34,895 nt of DNA from Bacteroidales bacterium (lineage in GTDB: Bacteria; Bacteroidota; Bacteroidia; Bacteroidales; JAFGUD01), in NCBI GenBank assembly GCA_016938685.1, contig JAFGUD010000335.1, forward strand, positions 1-34,895, given 5' to 3'. The first letter of the stretch is position 1. The number at the start of each line of letters is the position of its first letter. Below, one piece after another: positions 16,274-24,415 of this stretch. The notes below the pieces were generated by a model. The model ran no database searches, had not been told where the DNA came from, and saw nothing but the letters and a program-made list of their open reading frames with translations. The position numbers were made by a program, and so were the translations under genes.

Positions 16274-16319
16274 ACTTTATAAACTTTTAACTCTATGACT
16301 TTATAAACTTTATAAACTT
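16274..16319. repeat. three direct copies of ACTTTATAAACTT between iorA and iorB
   Basis: The 13-mer ACTTTATAAACTT occurs at 16274-16286, 16298-16310 and, overlapping the second, 16307-16319. It fills the iorA-iorB gap. It looks like a small expandable spacer repeat; each copy contains the palindrome TTTATAAA. Confidence 0.7.
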
Positions 16320-16326
16320 GTTTAAA

Positions 16327-16911
16327 ATGAAAAAAGATATAATATTATCCGGTGTTGGAGGACAGGGCATAATATCAATTGCTTCGATAATTGGATATAC
16401 TGCTTTGCAAAAAAACCTGCACCTGAAACAATCAGAAGTTCACGGAATGAGCCAAAGAGGTGGCGCCGTAATGTCAAATTTACGTATTTCGGACAAACCT
16501 ATTGCTTCGGATTTAATTCCTTTCGGAAAAGCTGACGTGATAATTAGTGTAGAACCAATGGAATGTTTGCGTTATTTACCTTATTTGTCACCCGACGGAT
16601 GGTTGATAACAAACCTGAAACCATTTGTAAATATACCGAATTATCCTGAAATGGAAGCTATTTTAGCAGAGATAAAAAAGGTTAAAAACCATGTTATTTT
16701 GAACGCTGATGATATAGCAGCAGAAATAAAAGCAAAACGTTCAATGAACACAGTTATGCTTGGAGCTGCGGCACCATTTTTAGGTTTTACAACCGAAGAT
16801 TTTGAAATTGGAATAAGAGGAATATTCGGGGGCAAAGGAGAAGAAATTGTACAACAAAACATTGATGCTCTAAACGCCGGCTTAAAAGAAGCCGAAAAAT
16901 TTTACAAATAA
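16327..16911 (+). CDS. iorB: indolepyruvate:ferredoxin oxidoreductase, beta subunit
   Basis: The gamma-domain (POR/KOR-gamma type) subunit partner of IorA, 194 residues, standard size. It begins MKKDIILSGVGGQGI, the hallmark glycine-rich start of this family, followed by SEVHGMSQRGG and SNLRIS. The ATG at 16327 is preferred over a TTG three codons upstream. It forms the heteromeric oxidoreductase with the product of 14601-16205. The downstream hairpin at 16921-16948 ends the operon. Confidence 0.94.
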   Translation: MKKDIILSGVGGQGIISIASIIGYTALQKNLHLKQSEVHGMSQRGGAVMSNLRISDKPIASDLIPFGKADVIISVEPMECLRYLPYLSPDGWLITNLKPFVNIPNYPEMEAILAEIKKVKNHVILNADDIAAEIKAKRSMNTVMLGAAAPFLGFTTEDFEIGIRGIFGGKGEEIVQQNIDALNAGLKEAEKFYK

Positions 16912-16920
16912 TATTCAACT

Positions 16921-16948
16921 AAAACCGACTCGAATGAGTCGGTTTTTT
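16921..16948 (+). terminator. intrinsic terminator of iorAB
   Basis: AAAACCGACTC (16921-16931) pairs perfectly with GAGTCGGTTTT (16936-16946) around GAAT, followed by T. The next gene begins 14 bases later, so it must have a promoter overlapping this hairpin or depend on read-through. Confidence 0.9.
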
Positions 16949-16962
16949 ACATATTTTGTAAT

Positions 16963-17586
16963 ATGCAAATAAATCTTTTCCTGATAATTAGTTTGTTTTT
17001 TCTAATTATTTGCTGTTCTGTAGACAAAAAAGAACAACTAGATAAAAAGAATACCGATACAACAGTTAACGTTCTTACCAGAATTGATTCCGTTAATAGT
17101 ATTTTAGACGAAAACTCAGATTTTATAGCAGATGGATTTGATTTTCCTGTTGAAAAACCTAACCCAAATGGTTATTATAATTCTCAGAAATTTGGCATTA
17201 ATTTTCATTTAGGAGAAGATTGGAATTCTACAGAAGGCGGAAATTCCGACTTAGGTGACCCAATTTATTCTATTGGAAACGGTTATGTGAATTTCGCGAA
17301 AGATATTGGTGTTGGTTGGGGAAATGTTGTTAGAATTTGGCATAAAACAAGCAATGGTAAAATAATAGAGTCACTTTATGCTCATTGTGATTCAATTTTA
17401 GTAAAAAAAGGCGACTTTGTTCAAAAGGGACAACAAATAGCAACAATTGGCACAGCAAATGGAAGATATATTGCTCATCTGCATTTTGAAATAAGAGATA
17501 ATGTTAACTTATCAATTGGAGAAGGATATTCAACGAACCCAAAAGGGTACCTAAATCCAACTTCGTTTATTAACAAAAACAGATAG
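16963..17586 (+). CDS. M23/LytM-type metallopeptidase, probable lipoprotein
   Basis: A 207-residue envelope protein. The N-terminus is a hydrophobic signal sequence ending in IICCS, so Cys17 or Cys18 may be lipidated, though the lipobox is imperfect. The M23 peptidase domain (about 70-200) keeps the zinc ligands: HLGED (His and Asp), a middle YAHCDSI and the HLHFEIRDN motif. Family members cleave peptidoglycan peptide bridges or act as regulators of amidases; the intact ligands argue for an active enzyme. It follows the iorAB terminator closely but is unrelated in function. The right flank is convergent with an outer-membrane-like gene. Confidence 0.87.
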   Translation: MQINLFLIISLFFLIICCSVDKKEQLDKKNTDTTVNVLTRIDSVNSILDENSDFIADGFDFPVEKPNPNGYYNSQKFGINFHLGEDWNSTEGGNSDLGDPIYSIGNGYVNFAKDIGVGWGNVVRIWHKTSNGKIIESLYAHCDSILVKKGDFVQKGQQIATIGTANGRYIAHLHFEIRDNVNLSIGEGYSTNPKGYLNPTSFINKNR

Positions 17587-17625
17587 GTTGAATAAAGCCA
17601 TTCGCACCCCTCTCCTCTAAGTCTT

Positions 17626-17660
17626 CCTTCAAGAGATCCCTTTCGGGACAGGCTTGGAGG
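17626..17660. other. hairpin between convergent genes
   Basis: CCTTCAAG (17626-17633) can pair with CTTGGAGG (17653-17660) with one mismatch, and inside it TCCC pairs with GGGA around TTTC. No T-run adjoins it, so it may be a repeat relic rather than a terminator. The sequence is more GC-rich than the surroundings. Confidence 0.4.
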
Positions 17661-17747
17661 AACTGCTAAAAAGAGTTTGCAACTCGTCATTGTTTTGAAA
17701 AAACAAAAAATCATGCTAAAAAAAAGATAATTTAAAACTTTTATATT

Positions 17748-18770
17748 TTATTTGTTCAATTTTATGTTTAATCCAAAAGTAAGTCCGTAAGAATAATATT
17801 TTCGTTTAATTCCCAAAACTGTAATTTGTTCATTTAAAGGAATGCGAACATAAAAACCAAATTTTCCGCTTAACCGTTTTGATATTTTATATTCGCCTGA
17901 AATTGCGGTGTATGACCAAAAACTGACTTTTGAAAACATTCCACTAACAACTCCTTCGTCTCTTGGAAGGATTATTATGTAATTTTGATAAATCGGAAAT
18001 CCGGCAATTATTCCAACATTAAAATTAAATTTCCAATTACCTGTTTTATAATGATAGCCAAAAATAACGGGAAATTCAATAAATCTAATTTTGTTAACTC
18101 TTTCGTTAGAATTGTTGTTAAAAGTTGTGTCGTAACGATTTGAAAATAAGGTATCGTATTGATAAATCGGATTTGAGTCGTAATAAGGCGTCCAAACTGT
18201 ATCTCCAATTAGTAAAGAATCTAAATTTAAGTACCAAAAAGTATCTACTTCCCAATGTGTATTTACAATTATATCAGTTAAAATTGTGGTGTCAACTGTA
18301 TTCCAGTTGTTTTGGAAGTCAAAAAATTCGTAAAAAGTTGTTAATCTGACTCCTGTTGAATAATTAATATATCTATTTTCTAAAATCAAATCGAAGCCGT
18401 AATGATTTGAAAACCAATTGTTTGTTGTTGTGTCGAGAAATTGATTTTCTGATGAGTTTTTAGTTGAAAAAAGTCCAACTTCAAAAACCGGTCGAAAATG
18501 AGAATAAGTAATATTTTGTTTTTTGATTGGAGAAATTGGAGTAGGCGGCACAGCCCAAGGGTCAAATATTTTTTTTGTTGAATCAGGTTTTAATATTTCT
18601 AATTTTGAAGTGTCTTTGTCTATTGTAACGGTCAAATGCATTGTTTTTACAATAAATAAAGTGTCGTTTCGCCAAAGAGAATCGAGTGTATATGTAGTGT
18701 CAACCTTGTTTTGAGAAAAAACAGAAGTTGCAAATAAGAACAATATCAACGTTAAAACATATCTTTTCAC
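17748..18770 (-). CDS. probable outer-membrane beta-barrel protein of unknown function
   Basis: A 340-residue exported protein with a signal peptide (VKRYVLTLILFLFATSVFSQ). It is rich in aromatic residues and alternating patterns; the second half has repeated strands typical of small beta-barrels (outer-membrane-beta-barrel/porin-like families of Bacteroidota), ending LTFGLNIKLNK. The middle has many WNTVDT/DTIW type Thr-Asp phrases. I chose the GTG start at 18770, because a TATCTTTG element lies at 18788-18795 and the upstream in-frame extension lacks signal-peptide character and would run into the C-S lyase gene. No specific family is recognised. Confidence 0.65.
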   Translation of the reverse strand: MKRYVLTLILFLFATSVFSQNKVDTTYTLDSLWRNDTLFIVKTMHLTVTIDKDTSKLEILKPDSTKKIFDPWAVPPTPISPIKKQNITYSHFRPVFEVGLFSTKNSSENQFLDTTTNNWFSNHYGFDLILENRYINYSTGVRLTTFYEFFDFQNNWNTVDTTILTDIIVNTHWEVDTFWYLNLDSLLIGDTVWTPYYDSNPIYQYDTLFSNRYDTTFNNNSNERVNKIRFIEFPVIFGYHYKTGNWKFNFNVGIIAGFPIYQNYIIILPRDEGVVSGMFSKVSFWSYTAISGEYKISKRLSGKFGFYVRIPLNEQITVLGIKRKYYSYGLTFGLNIKLNK

Positions 18771-18787
18771 TATTCGGATTTTTGTTC

Positions 18788-18795
18788 CAAAGATA
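18788..18795 (-). promoter_or_regulatory. TAnnTTTG -7 element for the outer-membrane-like gene
   Basis: On the minus strand this reads TATCTTTG, a full match to the -7 consensus, 17 bases before the GTG at 18770. No clear TTTG is found at the right distance, so support is partial. It helps to fix the start codon. Confidence 0.45.
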
Positions 18796-18855
18796 CAATT
18801 TTTTATATTTTTATTAAAAGTGATATTTGATGTTGTTTTTGAAAAAGGTGGTTTC

Positions 18856-20034
18856 TCAAAATTGTTCACTTATTCTATTCATTGCTTTTTCAATAATGCT
18901 TCTGGGAGTTGGCAAACAAATTCTTTGAAATAATGAACATTTTTCGCCAAATGCTTTTCCATCTTGCAAAATTACGTTTGCATCGGTGTAAATACGTTTG
19001 TGAATTTCTTCTTCGGGTAAGTTATAATCGCTGAAATCGAGCCATGCAAGATACGTTCCTTCGGGTCTTCTATATTTTACTTTCGGCATTTTTTCAGTCA
19101 AAAACTTTTCCAGAAAATCGAAATTTTCATCAAGATATTCGTTTAATTGTTCAAGCCATTCTTCGCCTTCGTTATAAGCTGATATAAGCGCATTTATCTC
19201 AAAAGGAGAAGGTGATTTCATGCCGAGTTCTTTTTGAAATTGAGCTCTAAGTAATCTGTTTTTTATTATGATATTTGAACAATGTAAACCTGCTAAATTA
19301 AATGTTTTGTTAATTGCTGTACACACTACAACATTCTGTAAATCAGAAACATCTGCTATCGGGAAGAAAGTTTCGTTTGTTCTAATCAAGTCGCTGTGAA
19401 TTTCATCTGAAACAAGAATAACATTATTATTTTCGCAAATTTCAGCCACTTTTTTTAGTTCTTGTTTTGTCCATATTCTTCCAACCGGATTATGCGGACT
19501 GCAAAAAAACATCAAAGTAGTTTTTTCGTCTTTTGCTTTTTCTTCTAAATCATTAAAATCTATTGTGTAAAAACCATTATCGTTTAAAAGTTCGTTATTT
19601 ACCACTGTTCTTCCATTATCTACAACTGTTTTGTAAAACGGAGCATAAACAGGCTGTTGAATAATTACTTTTTCGTCGGGTTTTGTAAAAGCTCTAATTG
19701 CCATAATAAGGGCGTGTACAGTTCCGGGGCAATATATAATTTGATTATCTTCAATTTCCCAATTTTGTCGTCTTTTAAACCAGTTTTTCAAAGCAGAATA
19801 ATACTCCGAACTAGTCATTTGTGTAGTATAGCCAAACATTTGCTGGTCAACAGTTTTTCTCAACGCATCAAGAACGGGTTGTGGACATTCAAAATCCATA
19901 TCTGCCACAAAAAGCGGAATTGTTTCGTCATTAAATTTATCAGCGTACCCAATTTTTACGAGTATTTCGCCTGCGTCCCATTTAAAAGAATTTGTTCCTT
20001 TTCGGTTTATTATTTTGTCAAAATTGTATTTCAT
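18856..20034 (-). CDS. PatB/MalY-type cystathionine beta-lyase (PLP)
   Basis: A fold-type I PLP enzyme of 392 residues, close to the family norm. It cleaves C-S bonds of cystathionine or cysteine conjugates giving pyruvate, ammonia and a thiol. Seen: the N-terminal phrase PLFVADMDFECP typical of MalY/PatB, YCPGTVHAL, SPHNPVGRIW (residues 179-188, Asn of the PLP pocket), SDEIHSDL with the Asp that pairs with the pyridine nitrogen, the Schiff-base Lys243 in INKTFNLAGL, and the C-terminal YLAWLDF and RICLPTPR (carboxylate-binding Arg). A plain aminotransferase is less likely. The ATG at 20034 follows a TAAATTTG element. Well supported; substrate specificity is not known. Confidence 0.92.
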   Translation of the reverse strand: MKYNFDKIINRKGTNSFKWDAGEILVKIGYADKFNDETIPLFVADMDFECPQPVLDALRKTVDQQMFGYTTQMTSSEYYSALKNWFKRRQNWEIEDNQIIYCPGTVHALIMAIRAFTKPDEKVIIQQPVYAPFYKTVVDNGRTVVNNELLNDNGFYTIDFNDLEEKAKDEKTTLMFFCSPHNPVGRIWTKQELKKVAEICENNNVILVSDEIHSDLIRTNETFFPIADVSDLQNVVVCTAINKTFNLAGLHCSNIIIKNRLLRAQFQKELGMKSPSPFEINALISAYNEGEEWLEQLNEYLDENFDFLEKFLTEKMPKVKYRRPEGTYLAWLDFSDYNLPEEEIHKRIYTDANVILQDGKAFGEKCSLFQRICLPTPRSIIEKAMNRISEQF

Positions 20035-20063
20035 ATTATAGCTATTTTTTTAAGCAATTAATT

Positions 20064-20071
20064 CAAATTTA
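20064..20071 (-). promoter_or_regulatory. TAnnTTTG -7 element for the C-S lyase gene
   Basis: Minus-strand TAAATTTG lies 29 bases upstream of the ATG at 20034. A CAA (TTG on the minus strand) at 20084-20086 is too close to serve as the usual -33 element, so this is a half match. Confidence 0.35.
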
Positions 20072-20134
20072 TGAATTTTAAAACAATTTACTATATCTAT
20101 TCCGGATTTTCATATAAATTTGTTTTTATAAGAC

Positions 20135-20169
20135 AACCAACTTTGTACTACTCCGAAGAATAAGGAATC
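20135..20169 (+). repeat. dispersed repeat, copy B
   Basis: It matches the reverse complement of 591-625 at 32 of 35 positions. Beginning AACCAACTTTGTACTACT, it is followed about 35 bases later by CTCCTCCTACCGTCGGAGTG, probably part of the same mobile or non-coding repeat. Confidence 0.75.
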
Positions 20170-20375
20170 TCTTACTTGTTATAAACCAATCGCAGTCTAG
20201 ACTCCTCCTACCGTCGGAGTGACAAACAGGATAATTTGTTTAGATATTTAAGCAAAAATATTTTGGTTTAGGACTCCCGTGACAACAAAATATTCACTAG
20301 TAAAGATATTATTTCGTAATCTAACTTTGTGAAGTAGAATTTTTAAAAAGATAATTGAATTCTCGACAAAACTCG

Positions 20376-21224
20376 TCAAATTATTTGTTTTTTCAAAGTG
20401 TTAATAAAATTCGGAATGCAAACATCACTGTAACGCATAAAAATATTTGGTTCAATCAATTCAAGTTCCATTAAATGAGGAGAATTATTGTAATTAACAA
20501 AATCTACTCTTGCGTAAATTGGTTCTATAGGCACAAGTTTAATAGCTTTTTCTGCAATATTTATTTCGTAAGAATCAGGCAAAAAAGGTTCTACGCTACC
20601 GCCATAAGCATCTTGAACTCGATATTCTCCTTTTTTTGGGATTTTTTGAACTGCGTGAGAGAATTTTCCGTCGAAAAAAAGCAAAGAAGCTTCTCCCGAA
20701 TAAATAGATTCAACAAATGGCTGAATTAAAACGTCATTGTTTTCAAGTAATTCGTTTGCGTGCAAAATTGCATCTTTTGAGTTGATATTTGTTTTTAAAG
20801 CACCTATTGCACCAAGAGAAATTGCCGGTTTTACAACTATTTTGTCAAATTCTATGGTTTCAAGCCATTTTTTGTCAATTTTAGTTCTTTTTCTAATCAA
20901 TTTTGTAGGAACAATTGGAATTCCGCTTTTTTCAAGCTCAAAAAGATATTCTTTGTGAATATTCCAAAGTACAATTTTTGTGGAATTGATTAGTTTGGTT
21001 TGAGATTCAATGAGTTTAAGTTTATCAATAAATTTCGGAAAATTAAGATGATAATTCCAGGTTGTTCGTATCACAACTAAATCATAATCAGACCAGTCTC
21101 TATTATCACTCCAGGGAATAATTTCCGCTTCAATTGTTAATTTTTTCAACTCATCTACCAAAATATGAGTTTCAAAGTCGGGGTAAGACATTTTTACGCC
21201 CGTTAGAAAAGCAATTTTTTTCAT
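20376..21224 (-). CDS. ATP-grasp ligase (RimK/DcsG-like), last gene of the chemosensory operon
   Basis: A 282-residue cytosolic ATP-grasp enzyme. It has the N-terminal pre-ATP-grasp domain with SDYDLVVIRTTWNY, the Lys/Lys nucleotide-binding segment (FDKIVVKPAISLGAIGA), a QPFVESIYSGEASL stretch, and the Mg-binding end YARVDFV followed by LMELELIEPN. The family joins a carboxylate to an amine or thiol through an acyl-phosphate; relatives act in peptide tailoring, D-cycloserine synthesis or Glu addition. The acceptor here is unknown. The ATG at 21224 is only 2 bases after the stop of the PP2C phosphatase gene, so it belongs to that transcript. Its place at the end of a che operon is unusual. Confidence 0.85.
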   Translation of the reverse strand: MKKIAFLTGVKMSYPDFETHILVDELKKLTIEAEIIPWSDNRDWSDYDLVVIRTTWNYHLNFPKFIDKLKLIESQTKLINSTKIVLWNIHKEYLFELEKSGIPIVPTKLIRKRTKIDKKWLETIEFDKIVVKPAISLGAIGALKTNINSKDAILHANELLENNDVLIQPFVESIYSGEASLLFFDGKFSHAVQKIPKKGEYRVQDAYGGSVEPFLPDSYEINIAEKAIKLVPIEPIYARVDFVNYNNSPHLMELELIEPNIFMRYSDVCIPNFINTLKKQII

Positions 21225-21226
21225 GT

Positions 21227-22816
21227 TTATTTGAATTCAAATCCCATTAAAAGCATGTCGTCGGTTTGAGGCGCCATTCCTTTCCATTCTAATATGTCAT
21301 TTTTTAACACATTATAAACATCGTCCATTTTAAAATTAATGCTATTTGTCAGAAATTCGCGTAATTTTTTTGATGAATATTTAGCTCTGGAATCTCCATT
21401 TTTGAATTGATCTTGAATACCGTCACTAAACATGTATATTCTGTCTTTGGAATCAAATTCCAATTCCAGAAACTTAAATTCACAGGTTTTTTTAATTTGA
21501 TAACCACCAATAGGCATAAAATTTCCTTTATGAATAGTTAATTCACTGTTTTTAATCATAACCAATGGTCTGCCGGCTCCTGTAAATTGAATGATTTTTT
21601 TTGAAAAGTCTATTCTGCATAAACCAATTTCCATTCCATCTAAACTTCTACCTTGTTTGTTATTTTTGTTCAAAAGTTGAATAACTCTTGAATTAAGTTC
21701 CTGTAATATAGCAGCTGTATTTTCAGCACCGGAGTCAATAATATTTTTTAAATTTGAGTGTCCAAGAAACGAAAGAAATGCTCCGGGAACGCCATGTCCG
21801 GTACAATCTACAGCAGCAATATAAACATATTCATTATGAACGTAAAACCATGGAAAATCGCCACTAACTTTTTCGCGGGGTTTGTGGAAAATAAAGAAAT
21901 GATCAAAGTATTTAGAAACAACTTCTTTTTCGGGGAATATAGCAGATTGTATTCTTTCAGCGTAATTCAGGCTGTCGCGGATTTTGTTTTGTTGTTGAAT
22001 AATTTTTCTTTCGGCACGTTTTATTTCAGTAATATCAGTTTCGATAAGCACAAATTTTTCTATAATATTTTTTTCGTTTAAGACCGGACTAATATTAGAT
22101 TGCATCCAAAGTTTTTCGCCATGTTTTGTTTCAGAAGCAGTATAAAAAATAATAGATTTTTTCTTCATTATACAATCTTGCAAAACTCTGTTTATGTCAT
22201 CAGTTTGACTTTGTTGAGGAAGAGTTTTGCCATATTTTTTTATATATTCTTCCATTGAATAACCAAAAACCTCAACAAATGCTTTATTTGTCCATTCCAA
22301 TTCCAATTTTGCATTGTAAATAAGCACTGAATTGCTTGTTTCGCTAGCAACAACCGATAATTTTGCTAATTCTTTATTTTTTTGAGCAAGTTTTTCTTCA
22401 ATTTCTTTTCGTTCTAAAACTTTAATTTGAGTATCATAAGCTCGCTCGACAACTGGAACTAAATTTTCAACTAATCCGTAGGTTTTGGATAGAAAGTCCA
22501 TTGCGCCGGTTTGCATTGCTTCAACAACTCGTTCTATGGTGTTATCTGAGCTAAGAAAAATAAAAGGATAGTCTTTTTGTTGTTGTTTAAGATTTTTAAG
22601 CAGTTCAAATCCGTTTCCTTGATTTAATTGATAGCTAATAATAACAACTTTTGTAAGATCTTCGTTATTTTGAAGATATTCACAAGCAGGATTTTGTTCG
22701 TAAAATTTTTTAACATTAAATTTATTGGGGTCTAATAATGATTCTATATAACTCGATTGAATTTTATTTCCGTTAACGAGTACAATATCTATTTCTTTTT
22801 TAGTAATTTCTTTCAT
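21227..22816 (-). CDS. pseudo-receiver-PAS-PP2C (SpoIIE) phosphatase
   Basis: A 529-residue signalling phosphatase. Residues 8-125 have the receiver fold, but the acidic pair is replaced (LVNGN at 13-17) and the phospho-acceptor position is Ser61 (IISYQLNQGNGFELL), so it cannot be phosphorylated as a normal receiver; the conserved Lys111 remains. A PAS domain follows (about 145-275), then a coiled segment and the SpoIIE-type PP2C domain (about 300-528). Metal motifs are intact: VSGDFPWF, AAVDCTGHGVPGAF, FSDGIQDQF and QTDDMLL. The family removes phosphate from Ser/Thr, classically from STAS proteins; the operon has such a protein first. I chose ATG 22816 (10 bases after the cheB stop) over a TTG inside cheB. 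Confidence 0.9.
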   Translation of the reverse strand: MKEITKKEIDIVLVNGNKIQSSYIESLLDPNKFNVKKFYEQNPACEYLQNNEDLTKVVIISYQLNQGNGFELLKNLKQQQKDYPFIFLSSDNTIERVVEAMQTGAMDFLSKTYGLVENLVPVVERAYDTQIKVLERKEIEEKLAQKNKELAKLSVVASETSNSVLIYNAKLELEWTNKAFVEVFGYSMEEYIKKYGKTLPQQSQTDDINRVLQDCIMKKKSIIFYTASETKHGEKLWMQSNISPVLNEKNIIEKFVLIETDITEIKRAERKIIQQQNKIRDSLNYAERIQSAIFPEKEVVSKYFDHFFIFHKPREKVSGDFPWFYVHNEYVYIAAVDCTGHGVPGAFLSFLGHSNLKNIIDSGAENTAAILQELNSRVIQLLNKNNKQGRSLDGMEIGLCRIDFSKKIIQFTGAGRPLVMIKNSELTIHKGNFMPIGGYQIKKTCEFKFLELEFDSKDRIYMFSDGIQDQFKNGDSRAKYSSKKLREFLTNSINFKMDDVYNVLKNDILEWKGMAPQTDDMLLMGFEFK

Positions 22817-22826
22817 TGCTTGAGAA

Positions 22827-23894
22827 TTAAATTGTTGCAATATAATCTGCTATTTGATTCAAATTCATAACTTTATTTACACCACCGGAATTTATCGCTT
22901 CTTTTGGCATTCCAAAAACCACACTTGATTCTTCATCTTGAGCAATTGTAAAAGCACCTCTTTCTTTCATTTCAAGCATTCCTTTTGCTCCATCATTACC
23001 CATTCCGGTCAGTATAATTCCTATTGCATTTTTGCCTGCATATCTTGCAGCTGATCGGAAAAGTACATCAACGGAAGGTCGGTGACGATTTACTAATGGT
23101 CCATCTTTTACCTCTACAAAATAGTTTGAGCCATTTCTTTTTAGAAGTAAATGTTTGTTGCCGGGAGCTATAAGTGCAGTTCCTTTTAAAACCGAATCTC
23201 CATTTTTTGCTTCTTTTACTTTTATTTTACATATTTCGTTTAGTCTTTTTGCAAAAGAAGTTGTAAATGTTTCAGGCATGTGTTGAACTATAACTATTCC
23301 GTGAGTATTAAAATGCAATTTGCACAAAACTTCAGATATCGCCTGAGTACCACCTGTTGATGCTCCAATAACAATTATTTTTTCGGTTTCAATTTCAGTC
23401 TTCTGATGTTTTCCTATAGATAAAATAACATCAGCTGTATTTTTGGGTTTTACCTCATAGTTATATTCGAGTGAAGATTTAATTTTTTTTAGCGAAGCCA
23501 TTGAAGCTGCAATTATTGCATCAGTAATTCTAACTTTTGATTCTCTGTAAAATTCTTTAGTACTTAATTTTGGCTTTGTTATTATTTCAACAGCACCAAG
23601 TTGAAGAGCTCTAATTGCTATATTGCTTCCTTCTGTGGTTAAACTGGAAATAACCACAACGGGAATAGGGTGTTGAGACATTATTTTTTCAAGAAAAGTA
23701 ATACCGTCCATTCTGGGCATTTCAATATCAAGAGTTATAACGTCCGGGATAATAGTTTTTATTTTTTTTGCAGCAAAAATTGGATCAGAAGCAGTAGCAA
23801 CTACTTCCAAATTAGGGTCAGAATTGATTATTTCGCTAAGAGTTTGTCTTGCGACCGCCGAATCATCTATTACGAGAACTTTTATTTTTTTCAA
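22827..23894 (-). CDS. cheB: CheB methylesterase/deamidase
   Basis: The adaptation enzyme that removes methyl groups from MCP glutamates. It has an N-terminal receiver with IDDS and the phospho-acceptor Asp56 ([11 protein letters not shown]), a linker, then the CheB esterase domain with the catalytic triad: Ser in GASTGGT, His in VQHMPETFT and Asp in [10 protein letters not shown]. About 355 residues, normal size. I chose the TTG at 23894 (reads [12 protein letters not shown]), since all known CheB proteins start just before this strand and no ATG exists upstream in frame. It works with CheR and CheD of the same operon on the single MCP gene. Confidence 0.94.
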   Translation of the reverse strand: MKKIKVLVIDDSAVARQTLSEIINSDPNLEVVATASDPIFAAKKIKTIIPDVITLDIEMPRMDGITFLEKIMSQHPIPVVVISSLTTEGSNIAIRALQLGAVEIITKPKLSTKEFYRESKVRITDAIIAASMASLKKIKSSLEYNYEVKPKNTADVILSIGKHQKTEIETEKIIVIGASTGGTQAISEVLCKLHFNTHGIVIVQHMPETFTTSFAKRLNEICKIKVKEAKNGDSVLKGTALIAPGNKHLLLKRNGSNYFVEVKDGPLVNRHRPSVDVLFRSAARYAGKNAIGIILTGMGNDGAKGMLEMKERGAFTIAQDEESSVVFGMPKEAINSGGVNKVMNLNQIADYIATI

Positions 23895-23927
23895 AATATT
23901 ATAATTAAAAAGGTGCAAAATTTACAA

Positions 23928-24413
23928 CTATTCCGGATTAACAAAAGTTTTATCTATTATTTTCATTAATACTTCTCCGGTGTTTGTGTTGAATAATATT
24001 TTTCGACCATTAATTCCACCAATACTTTCAGCAGTGACGTTTATATTATATTGCTGTAAAAGATCGAAAGCAATTTCAGAATTCTTTTTTCCGATATTAA
24101 AAAGGCTATCGTCGCTTGTATTTAGTACTTTTGCTCCGCCAAAAACTTTTGCTACTAAGTTTTTTGAAGAAGACCCGTTTTTAAGCATTTCTTCAATTAG
24201 AATTTCAATAGCAACATTCCCGAATTTTGGAGTTCTAAGTCCCTGAACTTTCCACAACGGCAACAAGTAATGATTCATTCCACCGAATCTAAGCTTTATA
24301 TCCCACAAACACACAGCAACGCATGAACCAAGTATAGTCATTATGTTGGAAGGTTCTTTGAAAACCACCAATTGTCCGGGATATAAAAAAAATGTTTTTT
24401 TGTCGTTTTCCAT
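23928..24413 (-). CDS. cheD: CheD receptor glutamine deamidase
   Basis: A 161-residue deamidase that converts receptor Gln to Glu. The catalytic Cys in LGSCVAV and the His in GGMNHYLLP are visible, followed by AKVFGGAKVL and a GGINGRKI stretch, all characteristic of CheD. The ATG is 2 bases after the stop of the histidine-kinase-like gene, and cheB follows 33 bases later, so it is translationally close to both. CheD in some bacteria also binds CheC or CheX phosphatases, which are not present here. Confidence 0.94.
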   Translation of the reverse strand: MENDKKTFFLYPGQLVVFKEPSNIMTILGSCVAVCLWDIKLRFGGMNHYLLPLWKVQGLRTPKFGNVAIEILIEEMLKNGSSSKNLVAKVFGGAKVLNTSDDSLFNIGKKNSEIAFDLLQQYNINVTAESIGGINGRKILFNTNTGEVLMKIIDKTFVNPE

Positions 24414-24415
24414 TG

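Larger units (their letters stand above)
20035..20375. other. non-coding region between the chemosensory operon and the C-S lyase gene
   Basis: No gene is seen. The right portion lies directly after the stop of the last operon gene. The interval holds repeat copy B (20135-20169), a short inverted motif GACTCC...GGAGTG around 20206-20222, and AT-rich filler. No strong intrinsic terminator for the eleven-gene operon can be picked out here. Confidence 0.6.

Noticed and set aside
18771..18869. Longer start for the outer-membrane-like protein
   Set aside because: It would overlap the upstream C-S lyase gene, place 33 polar residues before the signal peptide and run over a -7 promoter element.
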